Positions 51,152 through 58,568 of a stretch of DNA of 64,000 nt are shown piece by piece. The stretch spans positions 41,710 through 105,709 of the forward strand of contig CAZBLH010000003.1 in NCBI GenBank assembly GCA_964492775.1, given 5' to 3'. The notes beneath the pieces are model-generated. The model was not told where the DNA came from. It saw nothing but the letters and a program-made list of their open reading frames with translations, and ran no database searches. A program made the position numbers and the translations under genes. Origin of the DNA: WRDS01 sp964492775 (lineage in GTDB: Bacteria; Actinomycetota; Coriobacteriia; Anaerosomatales; PHET01). The first letter of the stretch is position 1; the number at the start of each line of letters is the position of its first letter.

Positions 51152-52417
51152 CTACAGATCATCCGGCAGCGCGATGTGCCCCGCAACCGCGCTGGCCGCA
51201 GCCACCGCCGGCGAGGCCAGATACACCTCGCTCGTCGGGTCGCCCATGCGACCCACGAAGTTGCGGTTCGTGGTCGCAAGCGCGCGCTCCCCCGCCGCGA
51301 GGATGCCCATGTGCCCGCCGAGACACGGACCGCACGTCGGAGTCGAGACCGCCGCATTCGCATCGAGGAAGATGTCGAACAGCCCTTCGTGCATCGCCTG
51401 GCGGTAGATCTCCTGGGTCGCCGGGATGATGATCATGCGTACGTTCGGATGCACCTTACGGCCCTCAAGCACCTTCGCGGTGATGCGCAGGTCCTCGATG
51501 CGCCCGTTGGTGCAGCTGCCAACCACGACCTGATCGAGCCAGATGTGGCGCGCCTCAGAGACCGCCCGAGTGTTGCTCGGCAGGTGCGGGAAGGCGACTG
51601 TGGGCACGATCGCCGAGGCGTCGATCTCGTACACGGCAGCGTATTCGGCGTCCGGGTCGCTCTGGTACTCGACCGGCTCGCGCTCGAATCGGCCCTCGAC
51701 GTATGCGCGCGTGACGCCGTCCACGGCGATGATGCCGGACTTGCCGCCAGCCTCGATCGCCATGTTGCAGATCGTGAAGCGGTCATCCATGCCGAGCCGA
51801 GCGATCGTGTCGCCGGTGAACTCCATGGCCTGATAGAGCGCCCCGTCAACGCCGATCATGCCGATGATGTGCAGGATAACGTCCTTGCCGCTCACCCACG
51901 GGCCAAGCTCGCCGGTGACGTTGAACTTGATGGAGGCGGGCACCTTGAACCAGGCTTCGCCGGTAGCCATGCCAGCGGCGGCATCTGTCGAGCCGACGCC
52001 GGTGGCGAAGGCGCCAAGCGCGCCATACGTGCAGGTGTGCGAGTCAGCGCCGATGATCACGTCGCCGGGTCCCACGACACCCTGCTCGGGCAGGAGCGCG
52101 TGCTCCACGCCCATGCAGCCGATCTCGTAGTAGTGAGTGATGCCCTGATCGCGAACGAAGTCACGCATGATCTTCGCCTGCTCGGCGCTCTTGATGTCCT
52201 TGTTCGGCGTGTAGTGATCGGGAACGAGCGCGATCTTCTCGGGATCGAAGACCCGCTTCACCCCGGTGTTGCCGAACTCCCTGATCGCGATCGGCGCGGT
52301 GACGTCGTTGGCAAGCACGATGTCGAGTCGGCAGTTGATGAGCTGCCCGGGCTCAACCTCGTCGAGGCCGGCGTGGGCAGCGAGGATCTTCTCGGTGATG
52401 GTCATGGGTCGGGGCAT
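51152..52417 (-). CDS. leuC: 3-isopropylmalate dehydratase large subunit
   Basis: A 421-residue aconitase-superfamily large subunit of the short LeuC/HACN class. It has the substrate motif GADSHTCTYGALGAFATGVG and the three [4Fe-4S] cysteines in SHTCT, VVGSCTNGRIEDL and TPTCGPCLGGHMG. With LeuD (5229-5723) it isomerises isopropylmalate and probably converts citramalate. The ATG at 52417 or at 52405 (MTITEK) could be the start. It is 60 bases downstream of leuA; leuD is far away, so the two subunits are not co-transcribed. Confidence 0.95.
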   Translation of the reverse strand: MPRPMTITEKILAAHAGLDEVEPGQLINCRLDIVLANDVTAPIAIREFGNTGVKRVFDPEKIALVPDHYTPNKDIKSAEQAKIMRDFVRDQGITHYYEIGCMGVEHALLPEQGVVGPGDVIIGADSHTCTYGALGAFATGVGSTDAAAGMATGEAWFKVPASIKFNVTGELGPWVSGKDVILHIIGMIGVDGALYQAMEFTGDTIARLGMDDRFTICNMAIEAGGKSGIIAVDGVTRAYVEGRFEREPVEYQSDPDAEYAAVYEIDASAIVPTVAFPHLPSNTRAVSEARHIWLDQVVVGSCTNGRIEDLRITAKVLEGRKVHPNVRMIIIPATQEIYRQAMHEGLFDIFLDANAAVSTPTCGPCLGGHMGILAAGERALATTNRNFVGRMGDPTSEVYLASPAVAAASAVAGHIALPDDL

Positions 52418-52477
52418 GGGCGGGCTCGCTTCCGGGAGATCGGCGGACCGGTGTCAATGATACCGGAGCCGCAGCGG

Positions 52478-54070
52478 TCAGATCGCTTCTTCGACGACGG
52501 CCTTCTCGCTCGCGAGCAGCCGGTTGAGCGCGTTCGTGTACGCCTTGGCGCTCGCGACGATGATGTCGGGATGCGCCCCCCTGCCGGTAAAGATCCTGCC
52601 GGTCTCGCTGCGCACGCGGATCGTCACCTCGCCGAGCGCGTCGATGCCGCGCGTCACCGACTGCACCGCGAACTCGGTCAGCTCATTCGGCACGCCGACG
52701 ACGCGGTTGATCGCGTTGTAGACGGCATCCACCGGCCCGTTGCCGTGGCTCGAGTCGATGAGGTGCTCGCCGTTCTCGGCGGAGATGAGTTCGACGGTCG
52801 CCGTCGGGATTCCCGGCTCGCCGCAGCTTACGTGCACCTGCTCGAGGTGGTAGACCTCGTTGAGCGTCCGCTCGCTCTCGCCGACGAGCACCTCGAGGTC
52901 CTCGTCCCAGACCTCTTTCTTCTTGTCCGCAAGCTGCAGGAACGCGGCGTAGACGCGCTCGAACTCCTCGTCGCCAATCTCGTAGCCAAGGTCCTCGAGG
53001 CGGTGGCGCAGCGCATGCCTGCCGCTGCGAGCTGTGAGCACGATCTGCGAACCTCCCGCGCCCACATCGGCCGGATCGATGATCTCGTAGGTCGAGCGCT
53101 CCTTGAGAACGCCGTCCTGGTGGATCCCGCTCGAGTGCGCGAACGCGTTCGCGCCGACGATGGCCTTATTCGGCTGCACGTGGATGCCGGTGATGGAGGA
53201 CACCAGCCGAGAAGTGCGCACGATCTCGCGGGTATTGATGCCGGTGGTCACACCGAAGACATCGGGGCGCTGCTTGAGCGCCATCACGACTTCTTCCATA
53301 GCCGCGTTGCCCGCCCGCTCGCCGATGCCGTTGATCGTGCACTCGACCTGCCTGGCTCCGGCCTTCACCGCGGCCAGCGCGTTGGCTGTCGCGAGGCCGA
53401 GGTCGTTGTGACAGTGCACCGAGACCACCACGTCCTCGATGCCGTTAACGCTCTCCATGAGGCCGCTGATGAGCTGGCCGAAGACCTCGGGGTACGTGTA
53501 TCCGGTCGTGTCCGGAATATTGACGACGGTGGCGCCCGCGGCGACGACCGCCTCGATCATTCGGTAGAGATACTCGGGGTCAGCGCGACCGGCGTCCTCG
53601 GCGTAGAACTCCACGTCCTCGACGTAGGTGCGCGCGTGGCGCACGGCAGCGACCGCACGCTCAAGCGCCTCCTCGCGCGAAATGCGCAGCTTGTCGCGGA
53701 GGTGCGACTCGGAGACCCCGATGCCGGTGTGGATGCGAGGCCGAGCCGCGGTCTTGAGCGCGCTGGCAGCAACATCGATGTCGGAGAGAACAGCGCGGGT
53801 CAGTCCGCACACCACACAGGCGTCCCCGACCTCGGCGCCCACGCGTGAGACGCTCTCGAAGTCGCCAGGACTGGAGACCGGGAAGCCCGCCTCGATGACG
53901 TCGACGCCCAGCCTCACGAGCTGCCGAGCGATCTCGAGCTTCTCCTCGGTGTTCATCGACGCGCCCGGCGACTGCTCGCCGTCGCGCAGCGTGGTATCGA
54001 AGATGAAGACGCGATCAGTGGCCGAAGGGTCGGCGGGTACAGCGGGGTTAGGGGTGACTGAAGTACTCAC
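52478..54070 (-). CDS. leuA: 2-isopropylmalate synthase
   Basis: A 530-residue protein. The catalytic TIM barrel begins VFIFDTTLRDGEQSPGASMN and includes EAGFPVSSPGDFESV, VSVHCHNDLGLATANALAAV and GIGERAGNAAMEEVVMALKQ. The C-terminal LeuA_dimer domain (about 400-520) would bind leucine for feedback. I use the GTG at 54070, six bases after GAGGAG; the open frame reaches 54118. It has its own promoter (54201-54229) and an intervening candidate leader peptide and hairpin, so leucine control of transcription is likely. Confidence 0.95.
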   Translation of the reverse strand: MSTSVTPNPAVPADPSATDRVFIFDTTLRDGEQSPGASMNTEEKLEIARQLVRLGVDVIEAGFPVSSPGDFESVSRVGAEVGDACVVCGLTRAVLSDIDVAASALKTAARPRIHTGIGVSESHLRDKLRISREEALERAVAAVRHARTYVEDVEFYAEDAGRADPEYLYRMIEAVVAAGATVVNIPDTTGYTYPEVFGQLISGLMESVNGIEDVVVSVHCHNDLGLATANALAAVKAGARQVECTINGIGERAGNAAMEEVVMALKQRPDVFGVTTGINTREIVRTSRLVSSITGIHVQPNKAIVGANAFAHSSGIHQDGVLKERSTYEIIDPADVGAGGSQIVLTARSGRHALRHRLEDLGYEIGDEEFERVYAAFLQLADKKKEVWDEDLEVLVGESERTLNEVYHLEQVHVSCGEPGIPTATVELISAENGEHLIDSSHGNGPVDAVYNAINRVVGVPNELTEFAVQSVTRGIDALGEVTIRVRSETGRIFTGRGAHPDIIVASAKAYTNALNRLLASEKAVVEEAI

Positions 54071-54124
54071 AGGATGCTCCTCTGGATGACTGCGGAAAGT
54101 ACGCGAAGACGCCGGCACGAAGAA

Positions 54125-54140
54125 GCTGTCAGGCGACAGC
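54125..54140 (-). terminator. Candidate attenuator hairpin before leuA
   Basis: GCTGTC/GACAGC with a 4-base loop, followed on the minus strand by TTCTTCG. It overlaps the stop codon of the candidate leader peptide and is preceded by the palindrome GCGGCCGGCCGC, which could form a competing structure. Confidence 0.35.
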
Positions 54141-54194
54141 GGCCGGCCGCGTAAGTCGCGTGCCTAGAGCAAGACTGTGAGCATCCGCATGCAT
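54129..54194 (-). CDS. Candidate leuA leader peptide (21 aa)
   Basis: An ATG lying six bases after the TACAAT -10 box opens a 21-codon frame, MHADAHSLALGTRLTRPAAV-A, with no ribosome site, as expected for a leaderless leader peptide. Its three leucines use CTT, CTA and CTT, codons that are uncommon in the neighbouring GC-rich genes. The hairpin at 54125-54140 overlaps its stop. Only three Leu codons and a weak terminator make this tentative. Confidence 0.35.
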   Translation of the reverse strand: MHADAHSLALGTRLTRPAAVA

Positions 54195-54200
54195 CTGTCT

Positions 54201-54229
54201 ATTGTACCGCATGACACCTCACCTGTCGG
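54201..54229 (-). promoter_or_regulatory. leuA promoter
   Basis: On the minus strand CCGACA, a 17-base spacer and TACAAT. The predicted start of transcription is at about 54194, some 125 bases before the leuA start. It is the best-matching promoter in the region and lies just after the serA terminator. Confidence 0.65.
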
Positions 54230-54266
54230 CGCATCATAAGACCCTTCGGAGCGCGGCAAGTGCGCT

Positions 54267-54304
54267 CAGACCCCACATCCTGACGGGCCCGGATGTGGGG
54301 CCTG
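54267..54304 (-). terminator. Terminator of the ilvD-serA operon
   Basis: A 14-bp stem (CAGGCCCCACATCC paired with its partner, loop of 10) lies 35 bases past the serA stop. One pair is G-U on the minus strand and A-C on the plus strand, so it is directional. It closes the T-box operon before leuA. Confidence 0.75.
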
Positions 54305-54338
54305 CGAATCACGGCTTCGGGACAGTCCGCAACCTCGC

Positions 54339-55919
54339 TTAGAGCTGTACGTACCAGGCGTCGCTCATCTCGGCCTCAGACTTGATCGTCTCGAGCCACT
54401 CGGCCTGAAGCGGAGCGTCAACGGTGAGCGCCATGAGCGCCTCGCCGCCTGCTTCGGTACGGCCGACCTGCATGAATCCGATGTTGATGCCCTTCGCACC
54501 CAGTATCGTTCCGACCTTTCCGATCATGCCGGGGCGGTCGGGGTACCGGAAGAACGCCATGTTCTTCGAGGGCGGGAAGTCCATGTCGTAGCCCATGAGC
54601 GCCACGATACGCGGCTCATCGCGCTTGCCGACGAGAGCGGCCGCGATCTCGACCGGGCCGTGCGGAGTTTCCCCGCGCAGCACCACGAGCGACACGTAGT
54701 CCCGCATCTCCGCGCGGCTGGTCTCGGTGACCGTGATGCCGCGCTGCTCCGCGAGGAAGTCGGCGTTGACGAAGTTGACCGCCTCGTCGGTTGCGCGCGA
54801 GAGCATCCCCTTGATCGCGGCGGTCCGCAGGATGCGCGTGTCGGTCTCGGCAAGCTGGCCGACGGTCATGACGTCCACGCTGTCGATGCCGCCGTGCGCG
54901 AGCTGCGCGAGCATCGAACCCATGTCCTGCGTGATGTCGATGTACGGGCCGACGCGCTCCATGACCTCAGGCGAGACCGGCGCGACGTTGACGGCCGTCG
55001 GAACCATGCGGCCCTCAAGGCCGAGGATCACGTACTCGGCGATCTGCTCGCCAGCGCGGTCCTGCGCCTCGGCGGTGGATGCACCCAAGTGTGGGGTCAG
55101 GATGACCTCGTCGAACTCGATCAGCGGCGAGTCGGTGCAGGGCTCCACCTCGTAGACGTCGATCGCCGCACCGGCGACTTTGCCGCTCCTGATCGCATCC
55201 GCGAGAGCGTCTACCTGGTAGATCCCGCCGCGGGCGGCGTTGACGAGCCGCACGCCGTCCTTCATCTTCGCGAACCGCTCGGGCCCGAACATCCCGATCG
55301 TGTCCTTGGTCTTGGGGAGGTGCACGGTGATGTAGTCCGCGAGCGGCAGCAGGTCGTCGACGCTCTCATACAGCGTCACGCCCATCTCGGCAGCGCGCGA
55401 CTCCGACACATAGGGGTCGTAGCCGATGATGCGCATGCCGAACGCCCGCGCACGCTCGGCAACGAGCGAGCCGATGCGCCCCAGGCCAAAGATGGCGAGG
55501 GTCTTCTCGTACAACTCGGCGCCGGTGAACTTGGAGCGCTCCCACTTGCACTCTTTCATCGACGCGTTGGCCTGCGGCGTCTTGCGCGCCATGGCGAGCA
55601 TCAGCGCCATGGTCTGCTCGGCGGCGGACACCACGTTCGATGTCGGCGCGTTGCAGACGATGATGCCGCGCTCGGTGGCAGCGTCCACGTCCACGTTGTC
55701 GATGCCGACTCCGGCACGCCCGATGATCTTGAGATTCACGCCGGCCTGGATGACCTCACGCGTCGCATGCGTTGCCGAGCGGACGATGAGCGCGTCGTAG
55801 GCCGGAATCTCGGCTACCAGCTGCTCGGGGGTGAGGTCGGTCTTGACCTCGACGTCGAACTTCTCCTTGAGAGCCTCGATCCCCTTCGCGGAGATGCTCT
55901 CGGCTACGAGTACCTTCAC
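54339..55919 (-). CDS. serA: D-3-phosphoglycerate dehydrogenase
   Basis: A 526-residue long-form SerA: the first step from 3-phosphoglycerate to serine. The NAD domain has FGLGRIGSLVAERARAFGMR, the active-site Arg in NAARGGIYQVDALA, the Glu in DVYEVEP and the His in TPHLGASTAEAQDRAG. The intervening ASB domain (about 320-450) and C-terminal ACT domain (about 455-526, MAFFRYPDRPGMIGKVGTIL) are complete. The GTG at 55919 overlaps the upstream aminotransferase stop (GTGA); the frame stays open to 56534 as a shadow. It is the last gene of the ilv operon. Confidence 0.96.
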   Translation of the reverse strand: MKVLVAESISAKGIEALKEKFDVEVKTDLTPEQLVAEIPAYDALIVRSATHATREVIQAGVNLKIIGRAGVGIDNVDVDAATERGIIVCNAPTSNVVSAAEQTMALMLAMARKTPQANASMKECKWERSKFTGAELYEKTLAIFGLGRIGSLVAERARAFGMRIIGYDPYVSESRAAEMGVTLYESVDDLLPLADYITVHLPKTKDTIGMFGPERFAKMKDGVRLVNAARGGIYQVDALADAIRSGKVAGAAIDVYEVEPCTDSPLIEFDEVILTPHLGASTAEAQDRAGEQIAEYVILGLEGRMVPTAVNVAPVSPEVMERVGPYIDITQDMGSMLAQLAHGGIDSVDVMTVGQLAETDTRILRTAAIKGMLSRATDEAVNFVNADFLAEQRGITVTETSRAEMRDYVSLVVLRGETPHGPVEIAAALVGKRDEPRIVALMGYDMDFPPSKNMAFFRYPDRPGMIGKVGTILGAKGINIGFMQVGRTEAGGEALMALTVDAPLQAEWLETIKSEAEMSDAWYVQL

Positions 55920-57070
55920 TGCTGCTGTCCTTCCATGAAGACGGCCTCTGCCGCCCGGATGCCGCTGCCGGGCTCGAAGCTGTGGCCGAGCTCGGCGAGC
56001 GTCATCTCGAGCGCCGCCAGAGTGGTGATGATGTCGTAACCCCCGAAGTACCCCAGGTGCCCGATACGCAGGATCCGGCCGGTGTAGTCGTCCTGGCCGC
56101 CGGCGATGGTGACTCCGTGCTTCTCCTTGAGCACCTTGACGACCGCCTTGCCGTCGACACCCTCGGGCACCCAGACCGGCGTGACCGCGCTGCCGCGGCC
56201 TTCCGGCGGTGCGAACAGGCGCAACCCAAGCGCCTCGCAGCCGGCCCGAGTCGCCTCGGCAAGCCTCGTGTGGCGCGCGATCGTGTTCTCGAGCCCCTCG
56301 TCGCGGATCATCTTGAGCGCGACATTCAGGCCGAGCACGAGCGTGACCGCAGGCGTGAACGGGGTTGTGTCCTTCTCGACGCTCTTCTTGTAGCGCCTCC
56401 AGTCGAAGTAGAACTTCGGCAGCGTGGAGCGCTCGTATGCGCGCCAGGCCTTCTCCGACACGGTGGTCGCGGCGAGTCCCGGTGGCAGCATCAAGCCTTT
56501 CTGCGAGCCCGTCATCACCACGTCGAGTCCCCACTCATCGGTGCGGCACTCGACTGCCCCGATGCCGGTGATCGAGTCTACGATCAGCACCGTGTCGGGC
56601 AGGTCGCGGCAGAGTTCGCCGATGGCCCGCACGTCATTGAGCACACCGCTCGACGTTTCCGACTGCGTGACGATGACGCCGCGCACATCGGGCTCCGCTG
56701 CAAGCGCCCGGGCGACATCAGCCGGATCGACCACCTGGGTCCACTCGTAGGCGAGGTCGATGACCTCGAGGCCGTACGCCTCGCAGATCTGCTTCTGCCG
56801 GTCGCCGAACTTGCCGTTGCGGCAGACGATGACCTTGTCCCCCGCCGAGAAGCAGTTGACGATCGCAGCCTCCATCACACCCGTCCCCGACGAGGCGAAC
56901 AGGAGCACGTCGCCCTCGGTCTGGAACAGGTACTTGAGCCCGGCTATCGACTCGGCGAAGGCTGCCGAGAAGTCCGGGGTCCGGTGGTGGATTATCGGAG
57001 CCGCCATCGCGAGCAACACCTCGGCCGGCACAGGTGTCGGCCCGGGCGTCATGAGGTACTTCTTCTGCAT
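55916..57070 (-). CDS. Class V aminotransferase (serine-pyruvate/alanine-glyoxylate type)
   Basis: A 384-residue PLP enzyme of the AGT family. It starts MQKKYLMTPGPTPVPAEVLL, has TSSGVLNDVRAIGELCRD and VDSITGIGAVECRTDEWGLD, and the PLP lysine in VVMTGSQKGLMLPPGLA. Directly before serA in the same operon, it probably acts as phosphoserine aminotransferase in place of SerC, as known for some AGT-family enzymes next to serA; serine-glyoxylate exchange is the alternative. GGGGAGAAGG precedes the ATG at 57070; the frame is open to 57358. Confidence 0.9.
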   Translation of the reverse strand: MQKKYLMTPGPTPVPAEVLLAMAAPIIHHRTPDFSAAFAESIAGLKYLFQTEGDVLLFASSGTGVMEAAIVNCFSAGDKVIVCRNGKFGDRQKQICEAYGLEVIDLAYEWTQVVDPADVARALAAEPDVRGVIVTQSETSSGVLNDVRAIGELCRDLPDTVLIVDSITGIGAVECRTDEWGLDVVMTGSQKGLMLPPGLAATTVSEKAWRAYERSTLPKFYFDWRRYKKSVEKDTTPFTPAVTLVLGLNVALKMIRDEGLENTIARHTRLAEATRAGCEALGLRLFAPPEGRGSAVTPVWVPEGVDGKAVVKVLKEKHGVTIAGGQDDYTGRILRIGHLGYFGGYDIITTLAALEMTLAELGHSFEPGSGIRAAEAVFMEGQQQ

Positions 57071-57080
57071 CCTTCTCCCC

Positions 57081-58076
57081 CTAGTCCTTCTTGATCCAGC
57101 TGAACATCGAGCGCAGCTCTCCCCCGACCTCCTCGATGTAGGATTGGGCATGCTCGCGGCGCATCGACTTGAACCACGGCTGCCCGGCTTTGTTCTCAAG
57201 GATCCAGTCACGCGCGAAACCGCCGTTCTGGATGTTGTAGAGGGCCTGGGCCATCGCCTCGCGAGTCTCATCCGTGACGATCTTGGGACCGGTGTAGTAG
57301 TCGCCGTACTCGGCGGTGTTGCTGATCGAGTCGCGCATCTTGGCCATGCCGCCCTCATACATCAGGTCAACGATGAGCTTGACCTCGTGCATGCACTCGA
57401 AGTACGCGATCTCGGGCTGGTAGCCGGCCTCCACGAGCGTGTCGAAGCCTGCCTGGATCAGGTGCGTGAGGCCGCCGCACAACACGACCTGCTCCCCGAA
57501 CAGGTCGGTCTCGGTCTCCTCGGCGAAGGTGGTCTCGATGATCCCGGCGCGTGCGCCGCCGATGCCCCACGCATACGAGAGCGCGAGCTCGCGGGCCTGG
57601 CCGGTGGCGTCCTGGTGCACGGCGATCAGATTGGGCACGCCGGAGCCTTCCGTGTAGACGCGGCGCACCATGTGGCCGGGTCCCTTGGGCGCGATCATGA
57701 TGACATCCACGCCCTCAGGGGCCTCGATCTGATCGAACCGGATGCTGAAGCCGTGCGCAAAGGCGAGCGCCTTACCCTCGGTCATCGACTCGTGGATCTC
57801 GGCGTAGTAGGTGTGTGCCTGAGTCTCGTCGGGCGTCAGGATCATGACCAGGTCCGCCTCGGCGGCTGCATCGCGGACCGTGGCGACCTTGAGTCCCGCC
57901 TCGCGCGCCTTCTCCCAGCTCTTCGAGCCGTGACGCAGCCCAACGCGCACGTCGACGCCGGAGTCGTGAAGGTTAAGCGCGTGGGCATGGCCCTGGCTGC
58001 CATACCCGATGATCGCGACCTTGCGGCTCTTGATCAGTTCGGGATTGCAGTCACTTTCGTAGTAGACGGTAGCCAA
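57081..58076 (-). CDS. ilvC: Ketol-acid reductoisomerase
   Basis: A 331-residue class I enzyme that isomerises and reduces acetolactate/acetohydroxybutyrate for Val, Leu and Ile. The nucleotide site is IIGYGSQGHAHALNLHDSG with the cofactor loop VGLRHGSKSW; Arg and two Ser suggest NADPH. The knotted C-terminal domain has AEETETDLFGEQVVLCGGL, EIAYFECMHEVKLIVDLMYE and SNTAEYGDYY with the metal-binding acids. It is 9 bases downstream of ilvN. Confidence 0.97.
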   Translation of the reverse strand: MATVYYESDCNPELIKSRKVAIIGYGSQGHAHALNLHDSGVDVRVGLRHGSKSWEKAREAGLKVATVRDAAAEADLVMILTPDETQAHTYYAEIHESMTEGKALAFAHGFSIRFDQIEAPEGVDVIMIAPKGPGHMVRRVYTEGSGVPNLIAVHQDATGQARELALSYAWGIGGARAGIIETTFAEETETDLFGEQVVLCGGLTHLIQAGFDTLVEAGYQPEIAYFECMHEVKLIVDLMYEGGMAKMRDSISNTAEYGDYYTGPKIVTDETREAMAQALYNIQNGGFARDWILENKAGQPWFKSMRREHAQSYIEEVGGELRSMFSWIKKD

Positions 58077-58085
58077 TCTTCTCTC

Positions 58086-58568
58086 CTATCCCTCACGACC
58101 GCGCGTCAGCGCGATTCTCCCGGTACGGGCCATCTCCTTGATGCCGTAGGCGCGAAACAGGTCCTCCATCGCCCCCACTTTGTCCGAGGCACCCGTCGCC
58201 TCGATGGTCACCGAATTCCTCCCGACATCCACGATCTTGGCTCTGAACACGTTCGCGATCTCGATGATCTCGTGCCGCTTCTCGGGCGCCGCGTTGACCT
58301 TGAAGAGCACGAGTTCGCGCTCCACCGAGTCGGCGGGGTCGAGGTCCTGGACCTTGATCACGTTGATGAGCTTGTAGACCTGCTTAGTGATCTGCTCGAG
58401 CGGCACGTCCTCTGCCGAGCAGACAATCGTGATCCTCGAGAGTGTCGGGTCCTCCGTGGTCCCGACCGCGAGCGAGTCGATGTTGAAGCCACGCCGAGCA
58501 AACAGCGACGTCACGCGCGTGAGCACGCCAGGCTTGTTCTCCACCACGACCGACAATGTGTGCACCAT
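58086..58568 (-). CDS. ilvN: Acetolactate synthase small (regulatory) subunit
   Basis: A 160-residue regulatory subunit with an N-terminal ACT domain (HTLSVVVENKPGVLTRVTSL, then RRGFNIDSLAVG) that binds valine, and a second ACT-like half (ELVLFKVNAAPEKRHEIIEI). Length is standard for the IlvH/IlvN short form. Its ATG directly abuts the ilvB stop codon, with no intergenic base. Confidence 0.96.
   Translation of the reverse strand: MVHTLSVVVENKPGVLTRVTSLFARRGFNIDSLAVGTTEDPTLSRITIVCSAEDVPLEQITKQVYKLINVIKVQDLDPADSVERELVLFKVNAAPEKRHEIIEIANVFRAKIVDVGRNSVTIEATGASDKVGAMEDLFRAYGIKEMARTGRIALTRGREG

Noticed and set aside
51131..53848. A 905-codon open frame on the plus strand
   Set aside because: It lies opposite leuC and leuA, both with complete catalytic motifs; its translation is Arg/Ala/His/Asp-rich and low in family features. 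It is a GC-driven antisense frame.
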